DNA of 64,000 bases from Curtobacterium sp. MCPF17_052 (GCF_003234085.1 NZ_QKSD01000009.1:152116-216115), one strand, 5' to 3'. Shown: positions 44,096 to 52,582, counted from the first letter of the stretch. Made by a program: numbers and translations. Notes: a model not told the origin generated them from the sequence alone.

Positions 44096-44368
44096 TCGGT
44101 ACCCGTTCCAGCCGGATCCCCCGCGACACCACCCCCGTCGCACGCGCGTGATCCCCCGGTGACGACCCCGTCGACGACGCGCACCACCGTCACGAGGTCG
44201 GACCCCGCTCCCCCGGAACCGCCCCGGTCCTCACGGACCGCAGGGCCACTCGGTGAACGCTGCTGCAGCGACCGCCGTCGTGGCCACGGCTGATCCGGGC
44301 CGACGCATTCGACACCGGCCGAAGCACCACCACACCGCTCGGCCCCTGCACCACCCGGAGACCGCACC

Positions 44369-45166
44369 ATGTCGCTCACCATCGCCCAGCCCCGCACCAC
44401 CCCCGATCTCCACAGCGCCGCGTCGACCACGACCGACCTCGGCAGCGTCACCCCGATCCGCGGCCGTCGCCCCGCGGCCCTGCCGGCCCAGCCTGCCCGT
44501 CCGGTCACCGACCGCGCCACCGTCCCGACCAGCCCGATCGTCGCCCCGGCCCGCAACCGTGCGCTGCCGGAGGGCACGGAGGCCCGCGGGTTCGCCCTCT
44601 ACGTCGGACTCGACGAGGCCGCGGCCGCTGCCGCCGGCACGACCCTGGCCGCCGTCGTCGAGCAGCTGAAGGCGTTGACCGCCCAGCTCGTCCCGACCGC
44701 CGAGACGTACGCGGCGGTCGCCGTCGCTGCCGAGGGGTCCGGCGGGCGTGACGTCGACGTGGTCCGCCTGGCCCTGCAGGACCGTTCGGCGGTCGCGGCG
44801 CGCAAACAGACCGAGAAGCCCGAGCCGGAGGAGACCGGGGTCGTCATCGACATCTCCCGGAAGCGCGTCGTCCTCGACGGCGAAGCGGCTCCGCTCACCT
44901 TCAAGGAGTTCGAGCTGCTGCAGTTCCTGGTCCTCCGTGAGGGCCGCACGGTGGACCGCTCGGCCATCATCGAGGGCCTGTGGTCCGACGGCGAGGACGA
45001 GGCCCCGAACGAGCGCACCATCGACGTGCACGTCCGGCGCCTCCGGTCGAAGCTCGGCGCCTTCGAGGAGATCGTCCGCACGGTCCGCGGTGTCGGGTAC
45101 CGGTTCGACCGCCACGCCGACGTCTCGGTCCGCTACGCCTCCACCCCCTCCCCCGACCTCTTCTGA
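44369..45166 (+). CDS. Orphan winged-helix (OmpR/PhoB-type) regulator without receiver domain, 265 aa
   Basis: The C-terminal third (about 157-247) is a PhoB-like DNA-binding domain: PLTFKEFELLQFLVLREGRT, NERTIDVHVRRLRSKLG (recognition helix) and VRTVRGVGYRF. There is no phosphoacceptor receiver domain. Residues 1-65 are Pro/Ala/Thr-rich; 72-140 form a compact alpha/beta-like segment (ARGFALYVGLDEAAAAAAG, then an Ala/Val-rich helix and VDVVRLALQDR) that I cannot assign. ATG 44369 has GGAG 8 nt upstream. Its 273-bp leader starts after the short ORF. DNA-binding is family knowledge; its signal and targets are unknown. Confidence 0.8.
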   Translation: MSLTIAQPRTTPDLHSAASTTTDLGSVTPIRGRRPAALPAQPARPVTDRATVPTSPIVAPARNRALPEGTEARGFALYVGLDEAAAAAAGTTLAAVVEQLKALTAQLVPTAETYAAVAVAAEGSGGRDVDVVRLALQDRSAVAARKQTEKPEPEETGVVIDISRKRVVLDGEAAPLTFKEFELLQFLVLREGRTVDRSAIIEGLWSDGEDEAPNERTIDVHVRRLRSKLGAFEEIVRTVRGVGYRFDRHADVSVRYASTPSPDLF

Positions 45167-45242
45167 ACCTGCTCTCGTGCGCCGATCGGACAACTCGCAG
45201 GATTCGTCGGCGAGGCGCCCTTCCCCGGCGTTACCGCACCGT

Positions 45243-45248
45243 TATACA
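45243..45248 (+). promoter_or_regulatory. -10-like TATACA before a possible small RNA
   Basis: TATACA occurs in CCGTTATACAGTCGG, 77 bp after the regulator stop. No -35 is convincing. The following 75 nt have distinctly lower GC than the flanks. Confidence 0.35.
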
Positions 45249-45254
45249 GTCGGT

Positions 45255-45360
45255 CGTGCAGACGGTGTTTGCTGTGGCACCGGCTGTGGAATGTGATTGC
45301 AGGAATCTCTTGGTGCAAGGGAGCGGGCCGGTCGTCCACCAGGACGGCCGGCCCGCGTTC
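45255..45360 (+). ncRNA. Candidate small RNA or attenuated leader between regulator and marR
   Basis: A promoter-like hexamer and a strong terminator hairpin (45323-45356) bound about 105 nt of low-GC sequence with no start codon and ribosome site combination of note. It could instead be an attenuated leader of the MarR operon, whose own TAGGGT lies near 45379. Confidence 0.3.
45323..45356 (+). terminator. Strong hairpin upstream of marR
   Basis: A 15-bp stem GCGGGCCGGTCGTCC / GGACGGCCGGCCCGC with one G-T pair and loop ACCA is followed by GTTCTGTGT. Confidence 0.7.
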
Positions 45361-45413
45361 TGTGTCCGACCCCGTCGGTAGGGTGGTGGTCCACCAGACG
45401 GAGGGAAAGACCC

Positions 45414-45902
45414 GTGAGCGATCACCGCACCGAGAAGGCCACAGCGGTCGCGGCATGGGAGTCGTTGTTCCGCGCCCAGGTCACCGTCATGCGGAACCTC
45501 AACACCGAGTTCCCGTCGGCCGAGATCTCGTTCAACGAGTACGACGTGTGCTTCAACCTGTCGACGCAGCCCGGCCGTCGCTGCCGGATGCGTGACCTGA
45601 CCGGTCACCTCCTGCTCACGCAGCCGAGTGTCAGCCGGCTGGTCGACCGACTCGCCGCGAAGGGCATCGTCGAGAAGCAGCCGGACCCGACGGACGCCCG
45701 CGGGGTGATCGTCGCCCTCACGCCGCACGGGTTCGACGTGTACCGCGCGGTCGCGGTGCAGCACGCCTCCACCATCGCGGCGCAGGTCGGCGCCGGGCTC
45801 GACGACGCCGAGCTCCGGACGCTCACCGAGCTCTGCACGAAGCTCCGCGTGGGCGCAGCGGCGACCACGACGACCCGTCGCTCGGTCGGGAGCCCGGCAT
45901 GA
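45414..45902 (+). CDS. MarR family transcriptional regulator, 162 aa
   Basis: Winged helix of the MarR type: FNEYDVCFNLSTQPGRRCRMRDL and LTQPSVSRLVDRLAAKGIVEKQ, with the wing DPTDARGVIVALTPHG. GTG 45414 has GGAGGGAAAG upstream. Its end overlaps the photolyase ATG by 4 bp, so the regulator is co-transcribed with photolyase and a hydrolase. Two cysteines (Cys47 region and Cys134 region) might allow redox sensing, which is a guess. Confidence 0.9.
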   Translation: MSDHRTEKATAVAAWESLFRAQVTVMRNLNTEFPSAEISFNEYDVCFNLSTQPGRRCRMRDLTGHLLLTQPSVSRLVDRLAAKGIVEKQPDPTDARGVIVALTPHGFDVYRAVAVQHASTIAAQVGAGLDDAELRTLTELCTKLRVGAAATTTTRRSVGSPA

Positions 45903-47248
45903 GCGGCTCCGTCGTCTGGCTGCGCGACGACCTGCGACTGGCGGACAACCCGGCGCTCCGCTCCGCCACCGACCGCGACGGACCGGTGACGGTCGTCTAC
46001 GTGCTCGACGAGCAGAGCGACGGCATCCGCCCGTTCGGTGCCGCGGCACGGTGGTGGCTCCACCAGTCCCTGAGCGCGCTCGCTGCAGACCTCCGCGAGT
46101 ACGGTTCGCGGCTCGTGCTCCGTCGCGGGCCGGCGGCCGAGGTCGTCCCCGCCCTCGTGACGGAGACCGGTGCGGACGCCGTGTTCTGGAACAGGCGGTA
46201 CGGCCTGGTGGAGCGAGAGCTCGACGCCGGGATCAAGGCCGGCCTGATCGCCAGCGGTGTCGAAGCGCACAGCGCGGCGGCCAACCTGCTCTGGGAACCC
46301 TGGACGGTCCTCAGCGGCAAGGGTGAGCCGTTCAAGGTCTTCACGCCGTTCTGGCGTGCGGCACAGGCGATGCCCGAACCCCGGCACCCGTGGGCCGAAC
46401 CGGACACCATCGCGGCGCCGCCGGACGTGGCGTCCGACGCCCTCGACGACTGGGCGCTGCTGCCGACGGCACCGGACTGGGCCGGCGGCATGCGGGACGC
46501 CTGGACCCCGGGCGAACACGGCGCGTCCGACCGGCTCGAGCGGTTCATCGACGAGGCCCTCGCCGACTACGACCAGCGGGACGAACCCGCGCAGGCCGCG
46601 ACGAGCAGTCTGTCCCCGCACCTGCGCTGGGGCGAGATCAGCCCGTACCAGGTCTGGCACCGGATGCACGAGACGCTGGAGCCCGACCAGCGCCGGGCCG
46701 CACCCGCGTTCCTCCGGCAGCTCGCGTGGCGGGAGTTCAACTGGAACGAGTACTTCCACTGCGACGACATCGCGCGCACCAACGTCCGGCGGGAGTTCGA
46801 CGCGTTCCCGTGGCGCGACGCCTCGCAGACAGAGCTCGACCGCTGGCGGCACGGCACCACGGGCTTCGACCTGGTCGACGCCGGCATGCGGGAGCTCTGG
46901 CACACCGGCGCCATGCACAACCGGGTCCGCCTGGCCACGGCGAGCTTCCTCGTGAAGAACATGCTCGTCGACTGGCGCACGGGCGAGCAGTGGTTCTGGG
47001 ACACCCTCGTCGACGCCGACGCTGCCAACAACGCGGCGAACTGGCAGTGGGTCGCGGGCTCCGGCTTCGACGCCGCGCCGTACTTCCGCGTGTTCAACCC
47101 GGACCGGCAACTCGAGCGCTTCGACCCGCACCGGGAGTACGTCCGCCGATGGGTGCCGGCCGACGAGGAGCGCCCGGAGCCGATGGTCGACCTCAAGGCC
47201 ACACGGCAGCGTGCCCTCGACGCCTACGCCGAGATGCGGCGCGCATGA
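45899..47248 (+). CDS. phr: Deoxyribodipyrimidine photo-lyase (class I), 449 aa
   Basis: FAD and antenna-chromophore enzyme that repairs UV-induced cyclobutane dimers with light. The antenna domain starts SVVWLRDDLRLADNPAL; the FAD domain includes SSLSPHLRWGEISPYQVW, FLRQLAWREFNWNEYF, GFDLVDAGMRELWHTGAMHN and ADAANNAANWQWVAGSGFDA. Ends near PMVDLKATRQRALDAY, the family's C-terminus. 4-bp overlaps at both ends place it in a three-gene operon. Confidence 0.95.
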   Translation: MSGSVVWLRDDLRLADNPALRSATDRDGPVTVVYVLDEQSDGIRPFGAAARWWLHQSLSALAADLREYGSRLVLRRGPAAEVVPALVTETGADAVFWNRRYGLVERELDAGIKAGLIASGVEAHSAAANLLWEPWTVLSGKGEPFKVFTPFWRAAQAMPEPRHPWAEPDTIAAPPDVASDALDDWALLPTAPDWAGGMRDAWTPGEHGASDRLERFIDEALADYDQRDEPAQAATSSLSPHLRWGEISPYQVWHRMHETLEPDQRRAAPAFLRQLAWREFNWNEYFHCDDIARTNVRREFDAFPWRDASQTELDRWRHGTTGFDLVDAGMRELWHTGAMHNRVRLATASFLVKNMLVDWRTGEQWFWDTLVDADAANNAANWQWVAGSGFDAAPYFRVFNPDRQLERFDPHREYVRRWVPADEERPEPMVDLKATRQRALDAYAEMRRA

Positions 47249-48738
47249 CCCGGCCGTCACCCGCGGTGATCGACGTGGTCGACGCGCTGCACCGGCAGCG
47301 CGTGGCGGACGGCATCGCACCGAGCAGCGTCTGGGGCGTGTTCGACCGGGACGGGCTCGTCGCCTCCGGTGGCGCCGGTGACCGCGGGGACGGCACGGCG
47401 CCGGACGCCGACACCGTGTACCGGATCGCGTCGTGCACGAAGAGCGTCACCGCGACGACGCTCCTCGGTCTCGTCGGGGAGGGGCTGCTCTCCCTCGACG
47501 ACCCGGTCACCGACTTCGTGCCGGCGTTCCGCTCCGTCGTCCTGCCCACGGCGGACTCCCCCGTCCCCACGGTCCGGATGCTCCTGACGATGTCGGCGGG
47601 CTTCCCGACCGACGACCCGTGGGGTGACCGTCAGGAGAGCATCTCCGACGACGACCTCGACGACGTGCTGCGCGCCGGACTGCTGTTCGACTCGGTCCCG
47701 GGAACGCGCTTCGCCTACTCGAACCTCGGGTACGCGCTGCTCGGCCGGGTGGTCGCCGTCGCCGCCGGAGCACCGTTCACCGCCGTCGCCACCGAGCGGG
47801 TCCTCCGGCCCCTCGGACTCGACGACACCGTGTTCGCCGCACGGGCCGCCCGGGGTCACGTGGTCACCGGGTACCGACGGCACGGCTCGGAGTGGGAAGC
47901 CCTGACGACCCCGGGACCGGGAGCGTTCTCGCCCATCGGTGGGCTGTTCTCCACCGTCCGGGACCTCGCCCGGTGGGGTTCCTGGCTCGCCGCCGCGTTC
48001 GAGGGCACGGCGCCGCCGTTCCCGCGAGACCCCGCGGCAGCGGTCACGGCCACGACCACGGACGGCGACCTGGCCGGGCCGCTGGGGAGAGCCGAGCGCC
48101 GGGCGATGCAGCAGGCGATGCGGATGATCCCGGCCGAGGCCCTGCCCGGCTCGACGCGGGCGACCGGGTACGGCTCCGGCCTGTTCGTCGAGCACGACCC
48201 CGTCGTCGGGTCGATCGTGTCGCACTCCGGCGGCTACCCGGGGTTCTCGGCACACATGCGGTGGTCGGTGTCGACCGGCATCGGTGTCGTCGCCTTCGAG
48301 AACGCCACCCAGGCGAAGGTGTCGGCAGCGGCCATCCAGGCGCACGACCTCGTCCTCGCGGACGTCCGGTCCGCCGGGGGTACGGCCGCGACGCGGGTGC
48401 CGACGACCACGGTGTCCCCGGAGACGCGAGCGGCGCAGGGAGCCGTCCAGGGCCTCCTGGCCGACTGGGACGACGAGCGGGCCGCGTCGATCTGCACGCC
48501 GAACGTCCCGATGGACCTGCCGTGGGACCGCCGACGTGCGGCGTGGGCCACCGCGGTCGAGGCGGTCGGCGCCGACCTCGGCGCGACACCCGTCGCCGAG
48601 GAGTCGAGCACGCCGACGCACCTGCGGTGGTGGCTGCCCGGCGAGCGTGGTCGCCTGCGCGTCGAGATCCGGCTCGCGCCGCTCGCCGCGGGACTGGTGC
48701 AGACGCTGACCGTCCGGGCGGAGCCGACGCCCGCCTGA
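47245..48738 (+). CDS. Serine hydrolase of the beta-lactamase/esterase family, 497 aa
   Basis: Penicillin-binding-protein-like fold. Catalytic SCTK (RIASCTKSVTATTLLGLV) near residue 72, Tyr-Ser-Asn (FAYSNLGYALLGRV) near 158, and HSGGYPGFS near 328 represent the three active-site motifs. A further C-terminal domain (about 390-497) is of unknown type. No signal peptide is seen, so it is probably cytosolic, an esterase or peptidase-like enzyme rather than a drug-resistance beta-lactamase. Overlaps phr by 4 bp. Confidence 0.85.
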   Translation: MTRPSPAVIDVVDALHRQRVADGIAPSSVWGVFDRDGLVASGGAGDRGDGTAPDADTVYRIASCTKSVTATTLLGLVGEGLLSLDDPVTDFVPAFRSVVLPTADSPVPTVRMLLTMSAGFPTDDPWGDRQESISDDDLDDVLRAGLLFDSVPGTRFAYSNLGYALLGRVVAVAAGAPFTAVATERVLRPLGLDDTVFAARAARGHVVTGYRRHGSEWEALTTPGPGAFSPIGGLFSTVRDLARWGSWLAAAFEGTAPPFPRDPAAAVTATTTDGDLAGPLGRAERRAMQQAMRMIPAEALPGSTRATGYGSGLFVEHDPVVGSIVSHSGGYPGFSAHMRWSVSTGIGVVAFENATQAKVSAAAIQAHDLVLADVRSAGGTAATRVPTTTVSPETRAAQGAVQGLLADWDDERAASICTPNVPMDLPWDRRRAAWATAVEAVGADLGATPVAEESSTPTHLRWWLPGERGRLRVEIRLAPLAAGLVQTLTVRAEPTPA

Positions 48739-48861
48739 CCTCGGGGTCCTGAGGCGGGCCCGGAACCGGGACCACGGCGATCGGTGCCGTCCGGTAACAT
48801 GACACATGTCCGCGCGGTTCCCGTTGCGGTCAGCCGTCCGTCCACCGCCCCGGAAGAGACC

Positions 48862-49437
48862 ATGCCACGCAAACCGGACCCGACGCTCAAGCCCGCGATC
48901 GTCTGCAAGGTCACGGACCACCTCCAAAGCACCCGCATCGAGGACGTCTCCGTCCGCAGCCTCGGTCGGGTCCTCGGGACCAGCGCGTACCCGATCGTCT
49001 ACCACTTCGGCTCCCGAGACGGCCTGATCGACGCCGTCGTCGAGCACCTGAGCGGCCCGGTCCTCGCGGTCTGCCTCGATCCCGCGTCGGACGAACGCGC
49101 CCTGGCCGAGTACGTCGTCCACGTGTTCGGCGCCCTGCACGTCAGGGAGCGCTTCCTGGCGGCACGCCTGACCTTCGAGCTCGGCGCGGTCGAGTACCTG
49201 TCGGGTCATGACCGGCACCGGCGCCTGCACCGGACGCACGTCGAGACGCTCACCGCGTGGTGCCGGGAGCACGGGGCATGCGACGACGAGGCGGTCCGGC
49301 TGGCCCGCGGTGCCGTCCTCGCTGCCCGGGGCGTGCAGTGGGGTGCGGTCCTCGACGGCGACGTCGATCACACGGACGACGCCCTCCGTGGGGTGGCTCG
49401 GCGGCTGGCGGCCGAGATCGGCGTCGGTGTGCGCTGA
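48862..49437 (+). CDS. TetR-type transcriptional regulator, 191 aa
   Basis: N-terminal HTH in residues 10-55: IEDVSVRSLGRVLGTSAYPI and VYHFGSRDGLIDAVVEHL, a TetR-like pattern. The ligand domain is Ala/Leu-rich with WCREHGACDDEAVRLARGAV. ATG 48862 with GGAAGAG upstream is used; a TAACAT hexamer 60 bp earlier is a possible -10 with a ~55-nt leader, though in-frame upstream codons (48799) are also possible. Confidence 0.75.
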   Translation: MPRKPDPTLKPAIVCKVTDHLQSTRIEDVSVRSLGRVLGTSAYPIVYHFGSRDGLIDAVVEHLSGPVLAVCLDPASDERALAEYVVHVFGALHVRERFLAARLTFELGAVEYLSGHDRHRRLHRTHVETLTAWCREHGACDDEAVRLARGAVLAARGVQWGAVLDGDVDHTDDALRGVARRLAAEIGVGVR

Positions 49438-49467
49438 CCCTCCGTCAGGACGTCAGGTGGCGACCAC

Positions 49468-49511
49468 ATGACGGGAGGCCCGGTACCAGCTGGTACCGGG
49501 CCTCCCGTCAT
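49468..49511. terminator. 44-bp perfect palindrome between TetR gene and sodA
   Basis: Arms of 22 nt (ATGACGGGAGGCCCGGTACC with AG/CT at the centre) pair perfectly; an outer GGCGACCAC/GTGGTCGCC can add 9 bp. Convergent genes on either side support a bidirectional terminator. Confidence 0.8.
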
Positions 49512-49546
49512 CAGGTGGTCGCCTCAGCGACCCGCGTCGCGCACGC

Positions 49547-50161
49547 TCAGAGCGTGACGAAGCTCTGCGACTTGGCGTTCTCGAAGCGCGCGGCGACGTT
49601 CTCCCAGTCGACGATGTTCCACACGGCCTTGACGTAGTCCGCCTTGACGTTGAGGTAGTCGAGGTAGAAGGCGTGCTCCCACATGTCGAGCATGAAGATC
49701 GGGACGAGGCCGAAGGGGATGTTGCCCTGCTGGTCGAACAGCTGGAACGTGGCGAGCTTCTGGCCCACGACGTCCCAGGCGAGGACGGACCAGCCGGAGC
49801 CCTGGATGCCGTTCGCGACGGCGGCGAACTGGGCCTGGAACTTCTCGAACGAGCCGAAGAACTCGTCGATGGCGGCGGCGAGCTCGCCCTCCGGGACCTT
49901 GGTGTCCGGGCCGAGGTTGGTCCAGAAGATCGAGTGGTTGACGTGGCCACCGAGGTGGAACGCCAGGTCCTTCTCGAGCTTGTTGACCGCACCGAAGTTC
50001 CCGGACTCGCGGGCTTCGCCGAGCTGCTGCAGGGCGGTGTTCGCACCGGTGACGTAGGCCTGGTGGTGCTTGTCGTGGTGCAGCTGCATGATCTTGCCGC
50101 TGATGTGCGGCTCGAGGGCGGCGTAGTCGTACGGGAGCTCGGGCAGGGTGTACTCAGCCAT
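49547..50161 (-). CDS. sodA: Superoxide dismutase (Mn/Fe type), 204 aa
   Basis: Converts superoxide to oxygen and peroxide. Metal ligands: His28 (LHHDKHHQAYV), His76 (GGHVNHSIFW), and the Asp and His of FMLDMWEHAFYLDY near residues 160-170. AWDVVGQKL and GPDTKVPEGELAAAI are usual features. Gln in GIQGSGWSVLAW near 150 region favours a manganese type, but metal use cannot be fixed by eye. RBS AAAGGACC precedes ATG 50161. Confidence 0.96.
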   Translation of the reverse strand: MAEYTLPELPYDYAALEPHISGKIMQLHHDKHHQAYVTGANTALQQLGEARESGNFGAVNKLEKDLAFHLGGHVNHSIFWTNLGPDTKVPEGELAAAIDEFFGSFEKFQAQFAAVANGIQGSGWSVLAWDVVGQKLATFQLFDQQGNIPFGLVPIFMLDMWEHAFYLDYLNVKADYVKAVWNIVDWENVAARFENAKSQSFVTL

Positions 50162-50206
50162 GGGCGGTCCTTTCGATCGGTGGTGTGGGGTGCGGGGCTC
50201 CGCGGC

Positions 50207-50773
50207 TCACGAGAGCCGGGAACGATCGGTCAGGGAGTGGAATTCCCGGTTGTGGTAGACCAGCGGCTCACCGCGGTCGAGCCCGACGACGATGTCGAGC
50301 ACCTCGGCGACGACGACGGTCGAGCCGCCGATCGGCGTGGTCGAGAGCGGCCGGCAGCGCAGTGCGCTGGCGGCGTCGGGCAGGTAGCGGTCCCCCGAGG
50401 GGAGCCTGCCCCAGATGGGGTCGTCGGCTGCGGGGCTGCCGGTGGAGGCGAAGCGCTTGGCGAGGGCGACACCGCGGGCGTCCATCAGGTGGACGACGAA
50501 CAGCGGCGCGCCGAGCACGACCCCGGCGGACCCGGAGTTGGTCGAGAGCGAGAACACCAGGACGGGCGGGTCGACCGCGACCGAGGCGACGCTCGACGCG
50601 GTGAGACCGGTCGGTCCGTCGGGGCCCTCGGCGGTGATCACGGCGACTCCGGCCGGGTGGCCGCGGAAGGCGTCCTTGTACGCGGCGGTGATGTCGGCCG
50701 TGGTGGCGTCCACCTCGGGCGGGGCGGCGGGGGTGCCGGGCTGGGGGACGTCGACCGGAGCGGCGTCGGGCAT
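50207..50773 (-). CDS. Flavin reductase-like domain protein, 188 aa
   Basis: FMN-binding split-barrel NAD(P)H:flavin reductase. FRGHPAGVAVITAEGPDGPTG begins the domain near residue 36; PPVLVFSLSTNSGSA and FVVHLMDARGVALAKRFAS are family segments; residues 1-30 are a Pro/Ala-rich lead. It probably supplies reduced FMN to an oxygenase, but none is adjacent. ATG 50773 is used; GAGGAAC is about 15 nt upstream. Confidence 0.85.
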   Translation of the reverse strand: MPDAAPVDVPQPGTPAAPPEVDATTADITAAYKDAFRGHPAGVAVITAEGPDGPTGLTASSVASVAVDPPVLVFSLSTNSGSAGVVLGAPLFVVHLMDARGVALAKRFASTGSPAADDPIWGRLPSGDRYLPDAASALRCRPLSTTPIGGSTVVVAEVLDIVVGLDRGEPLVYHNREFHSLTDRSRLS

Positions 50774-50907
50774 GTCAGTCGTGGTCGTTCCTCGTTCGTG
50801 GGTGCGGCCGCGGTCGTCGCGGCCACCTCCCAACGTAGGACCTGCGCCCGGGTGCCGGTCCATGATTCACAGGATCGGCCCATCCCGGGCGTGCCGCGAC
50901 GGCCGGG

Positions 50908-52431
50908 TCAGCGACGCCGCAGCATCACGACGGCGCCCGCTGCGGCGACGACCATGAGCGCCGCCGCGACGCCCGCCGTCGTCGTCACACCCGAGTCGAA
51001 GGCGGCACGGGCCGATTCCAGGAGCGCCTGCCCTGCCGACCCGCCGAGCTGCGTCGCCGCGGTGACGGCACCGCCGAGGGTCTCTCCCGCCGCGGTGTGC
51101 GCCGTCGAGGACAGTCCGTCCGGCACGACGACGTGGGCTCGGTAGGCCGTGGCCAGGATCGTGCCGAGGACGGCGGTACCGAGCACGGCGCCGATCTCGT
51201 ACGCGGTCTCCGAGATCGCCGACGCCGCACCGGACTTGTGTGCCGGGGCGGTCGAGATGATGAGGTCGTTCGTGACGGTCTCGGACGCGCCGATGCCGAT
51301 GCCGAGCAGCACGAACGCGAACGCCAGCGCGGCGATCGAGGCGTGGTGGCCGAGCACCGCGACGAGGGCGTACGCGGCCGCCGAGAACAGCAGCGACACG
51401 GACACGACCCAGCGCGGAGCGACACGGGCGACGACGGGCACCACGGCGAGGCCCGCGATGATCGTCAGCACCGCGCCGGGCACGAGCACCACGCCGCTGG
51501 CGAACGGGTCGAGTCCGGCCACGAGCTGCAGGTGCTGGGCGATGAAGAACAGGAACCCGGTGAGCGAGAACATCGCCGCCATGTTCATCAGCACGCTGCC
51601 GGTGAACGCGGTGCTGCGGAACAGGCGCATGTCGAGCATCGGCGTGCGGGAGCGCAGCTGACGGCGGACGAACGCGATGCCGCAGAGCACCCCGACGGCG
51701 ACCATCGCGATCGCCAGACCGCGCTCCTCCGGGTGCACGAGGGACTTGATCGCCCAGACCGTCGGGGCGAGGGCGCCGAGGGACAGCAGCATGCTCGGGA
51801 CGTCCACCGGCCCGGGCTCCGGGTCGCGGGACTCCGGCACGCAGAACGGCACGGCGACGAGCATCACGACGAGGATCGGCACGGCGACGAGGAAGACGCT
51901 GCCCCAGTGGAAGTGCGCGAGCAGCACGCCGCCGACGAGCGGGCCGAGGGCGTTGCCGGCGGCGAACATCGTCGACCAGACCGCGAGCGCCAGCCGTCGT
52001 TCGCCGGCGTCGGGGAACACGTTGCGGATGATCGACAGCGTCGCGGGCATGAGCATCGCGCCGAAGACACCCATCGCGAGCCGGGCCGCGACGAGCATCC
52101 AGGCCTCGGTGGCGAAGGCCGCCACGGCGGAGAGCAGCGCGAAGCCGGTCGCGCCGACCACCAGGATCCGGCGCCGTCCGATGCGGTCACCGACGCTGCC
52201 CATCACGACGAGCAGCCCGGCCAGGACGAGCGGGTACGCGTCGACCATCCAGAGCTGCGTGGTGGCGTCCGGGTGCAGGGCGCGGGAGATCGAGGGCAGC
52301 GCGAAGCTCAGGACGGTGTTGTCGACCGAGATGAGCAGCACCGGCAGCATGAGCACCGCGAGCGCGGCGAACCGGGAGCCACGACTGGTGGTGATCCGGG
52401 TGGCGACGGGGCTGGTGAGCAGGGCGGACAT
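50908..52431 (-). CDS. DHA2-type MFS drug/H+ antiporter, 507 aa
   Basis: Fourteen-span major facilitator of the QacA/EmrB type. Motif A GSVGDRIGRRRILVVGATGF is in the 2-3 loop, motif C-like LGPLVGGVLLAHFHWGSVFL follows, and a D1-type LISVDNTVLSFALPSISRAL is near residue 33. It is expected to export cationic or hydrophobic drugs; the substrate is unknown. Two palindromes lie across its promoter. Confidence 0.9.
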   Translation of the reverse strand: MSALLTSPVATRITTSRGSRFAALAVLMLPVLLISVDNTVLSFALPSISRALHPDATTQLWMVDAYPLVLAGLLVVMGSVGDRIGRRRILVVGATGFALLSAVAAFATEAWMLVAARLAMGVFGAMLMPATLSIIRNVFPDAGERRLALAVWSTMFAAGNALGPLVGGVLLAHFHWGSVFLVAVPILVVMLVAVPFCVPESRDPEPGPVDVPSMLLSLGALAPTVWAIKSLVHPEERGLAIAMVAVGVLCGIAFVRRQLRSRTPMLDMRLFRSTAFTGSVLMNMAAMFSLTGFLFFIAQHLQLVAGLDPFASGVVLVPGAVLTIIAGLAVVPVVARVAPRWVVSVSLLFSAAAYALVAVLGHHASIAALAFAFVLLGIGIGASETVTNDLIISTAPAHKSGAASAISETAYEIGAVLGTAVLGTILATAYRAHVVVPDGLSSTAHTAAGETLGGAVTAATQLGGSAGQALLESARAAFDSGVTTTAGVAAALMVVAAAGAVVMLRRR

Positions 52432-52535
52432 GGCGGACTCCAGGACTTCGAGCGTGTCGCGCTGGCCACCCGCAGGGGCTGAGCGCAGACGAGACGGGAC
52501 GCGGAAGTCGTCACGCGCCCCGTCAGGGTCCCGTT

Positions 52536-52541
52536 AGTGTA
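52536..52541 (-). promoter_or_regulatory. -10 TACACT for the MFS gene
   Basis: On the minus strand TACACT is preceded 18 nt upstream by TTGCAA, giving a plausible sigma-70-type promoter, with a leader of about 100 nt to the ATG at 52431. Exact ends depend on which T is taken as first. Confidence 0.5.
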
Positions 52542-52574
52542 CCGTCCAGACGGTTGTGGTTGCAAATGCAACCA
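52541..52574. promoter_or_regulatory. Two palindromes across the MFS promoter
   Basis: ACCGTCCAGACGGT (52541-52554) lies between the -35 and -10, adjoining the -10, and TGGTTGCAAATGCAACCA (52557-52574) covers the -35 TTGCAA. Both are perfect apart from 2-nt spacers. They look like binding sites for a dimeric repressor, perhaps TetR type. Confidence 0.6.
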
Positions 52575-52582
52575 ACGCCAAT

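Noticed and set aside
44253..44669. Frame overlapping the regulator start
   Set aside because: It is a plus-one reading of the regulator's low-complexity lead and has no better start signals than the regulator itself.
47245..48738. Antibiotic-resistance beta-lactamase
   Set aside because: The fold is right but no signal peptide is present, and the extra C-terminal domain and operon context fit an esterase-like enzyme better.
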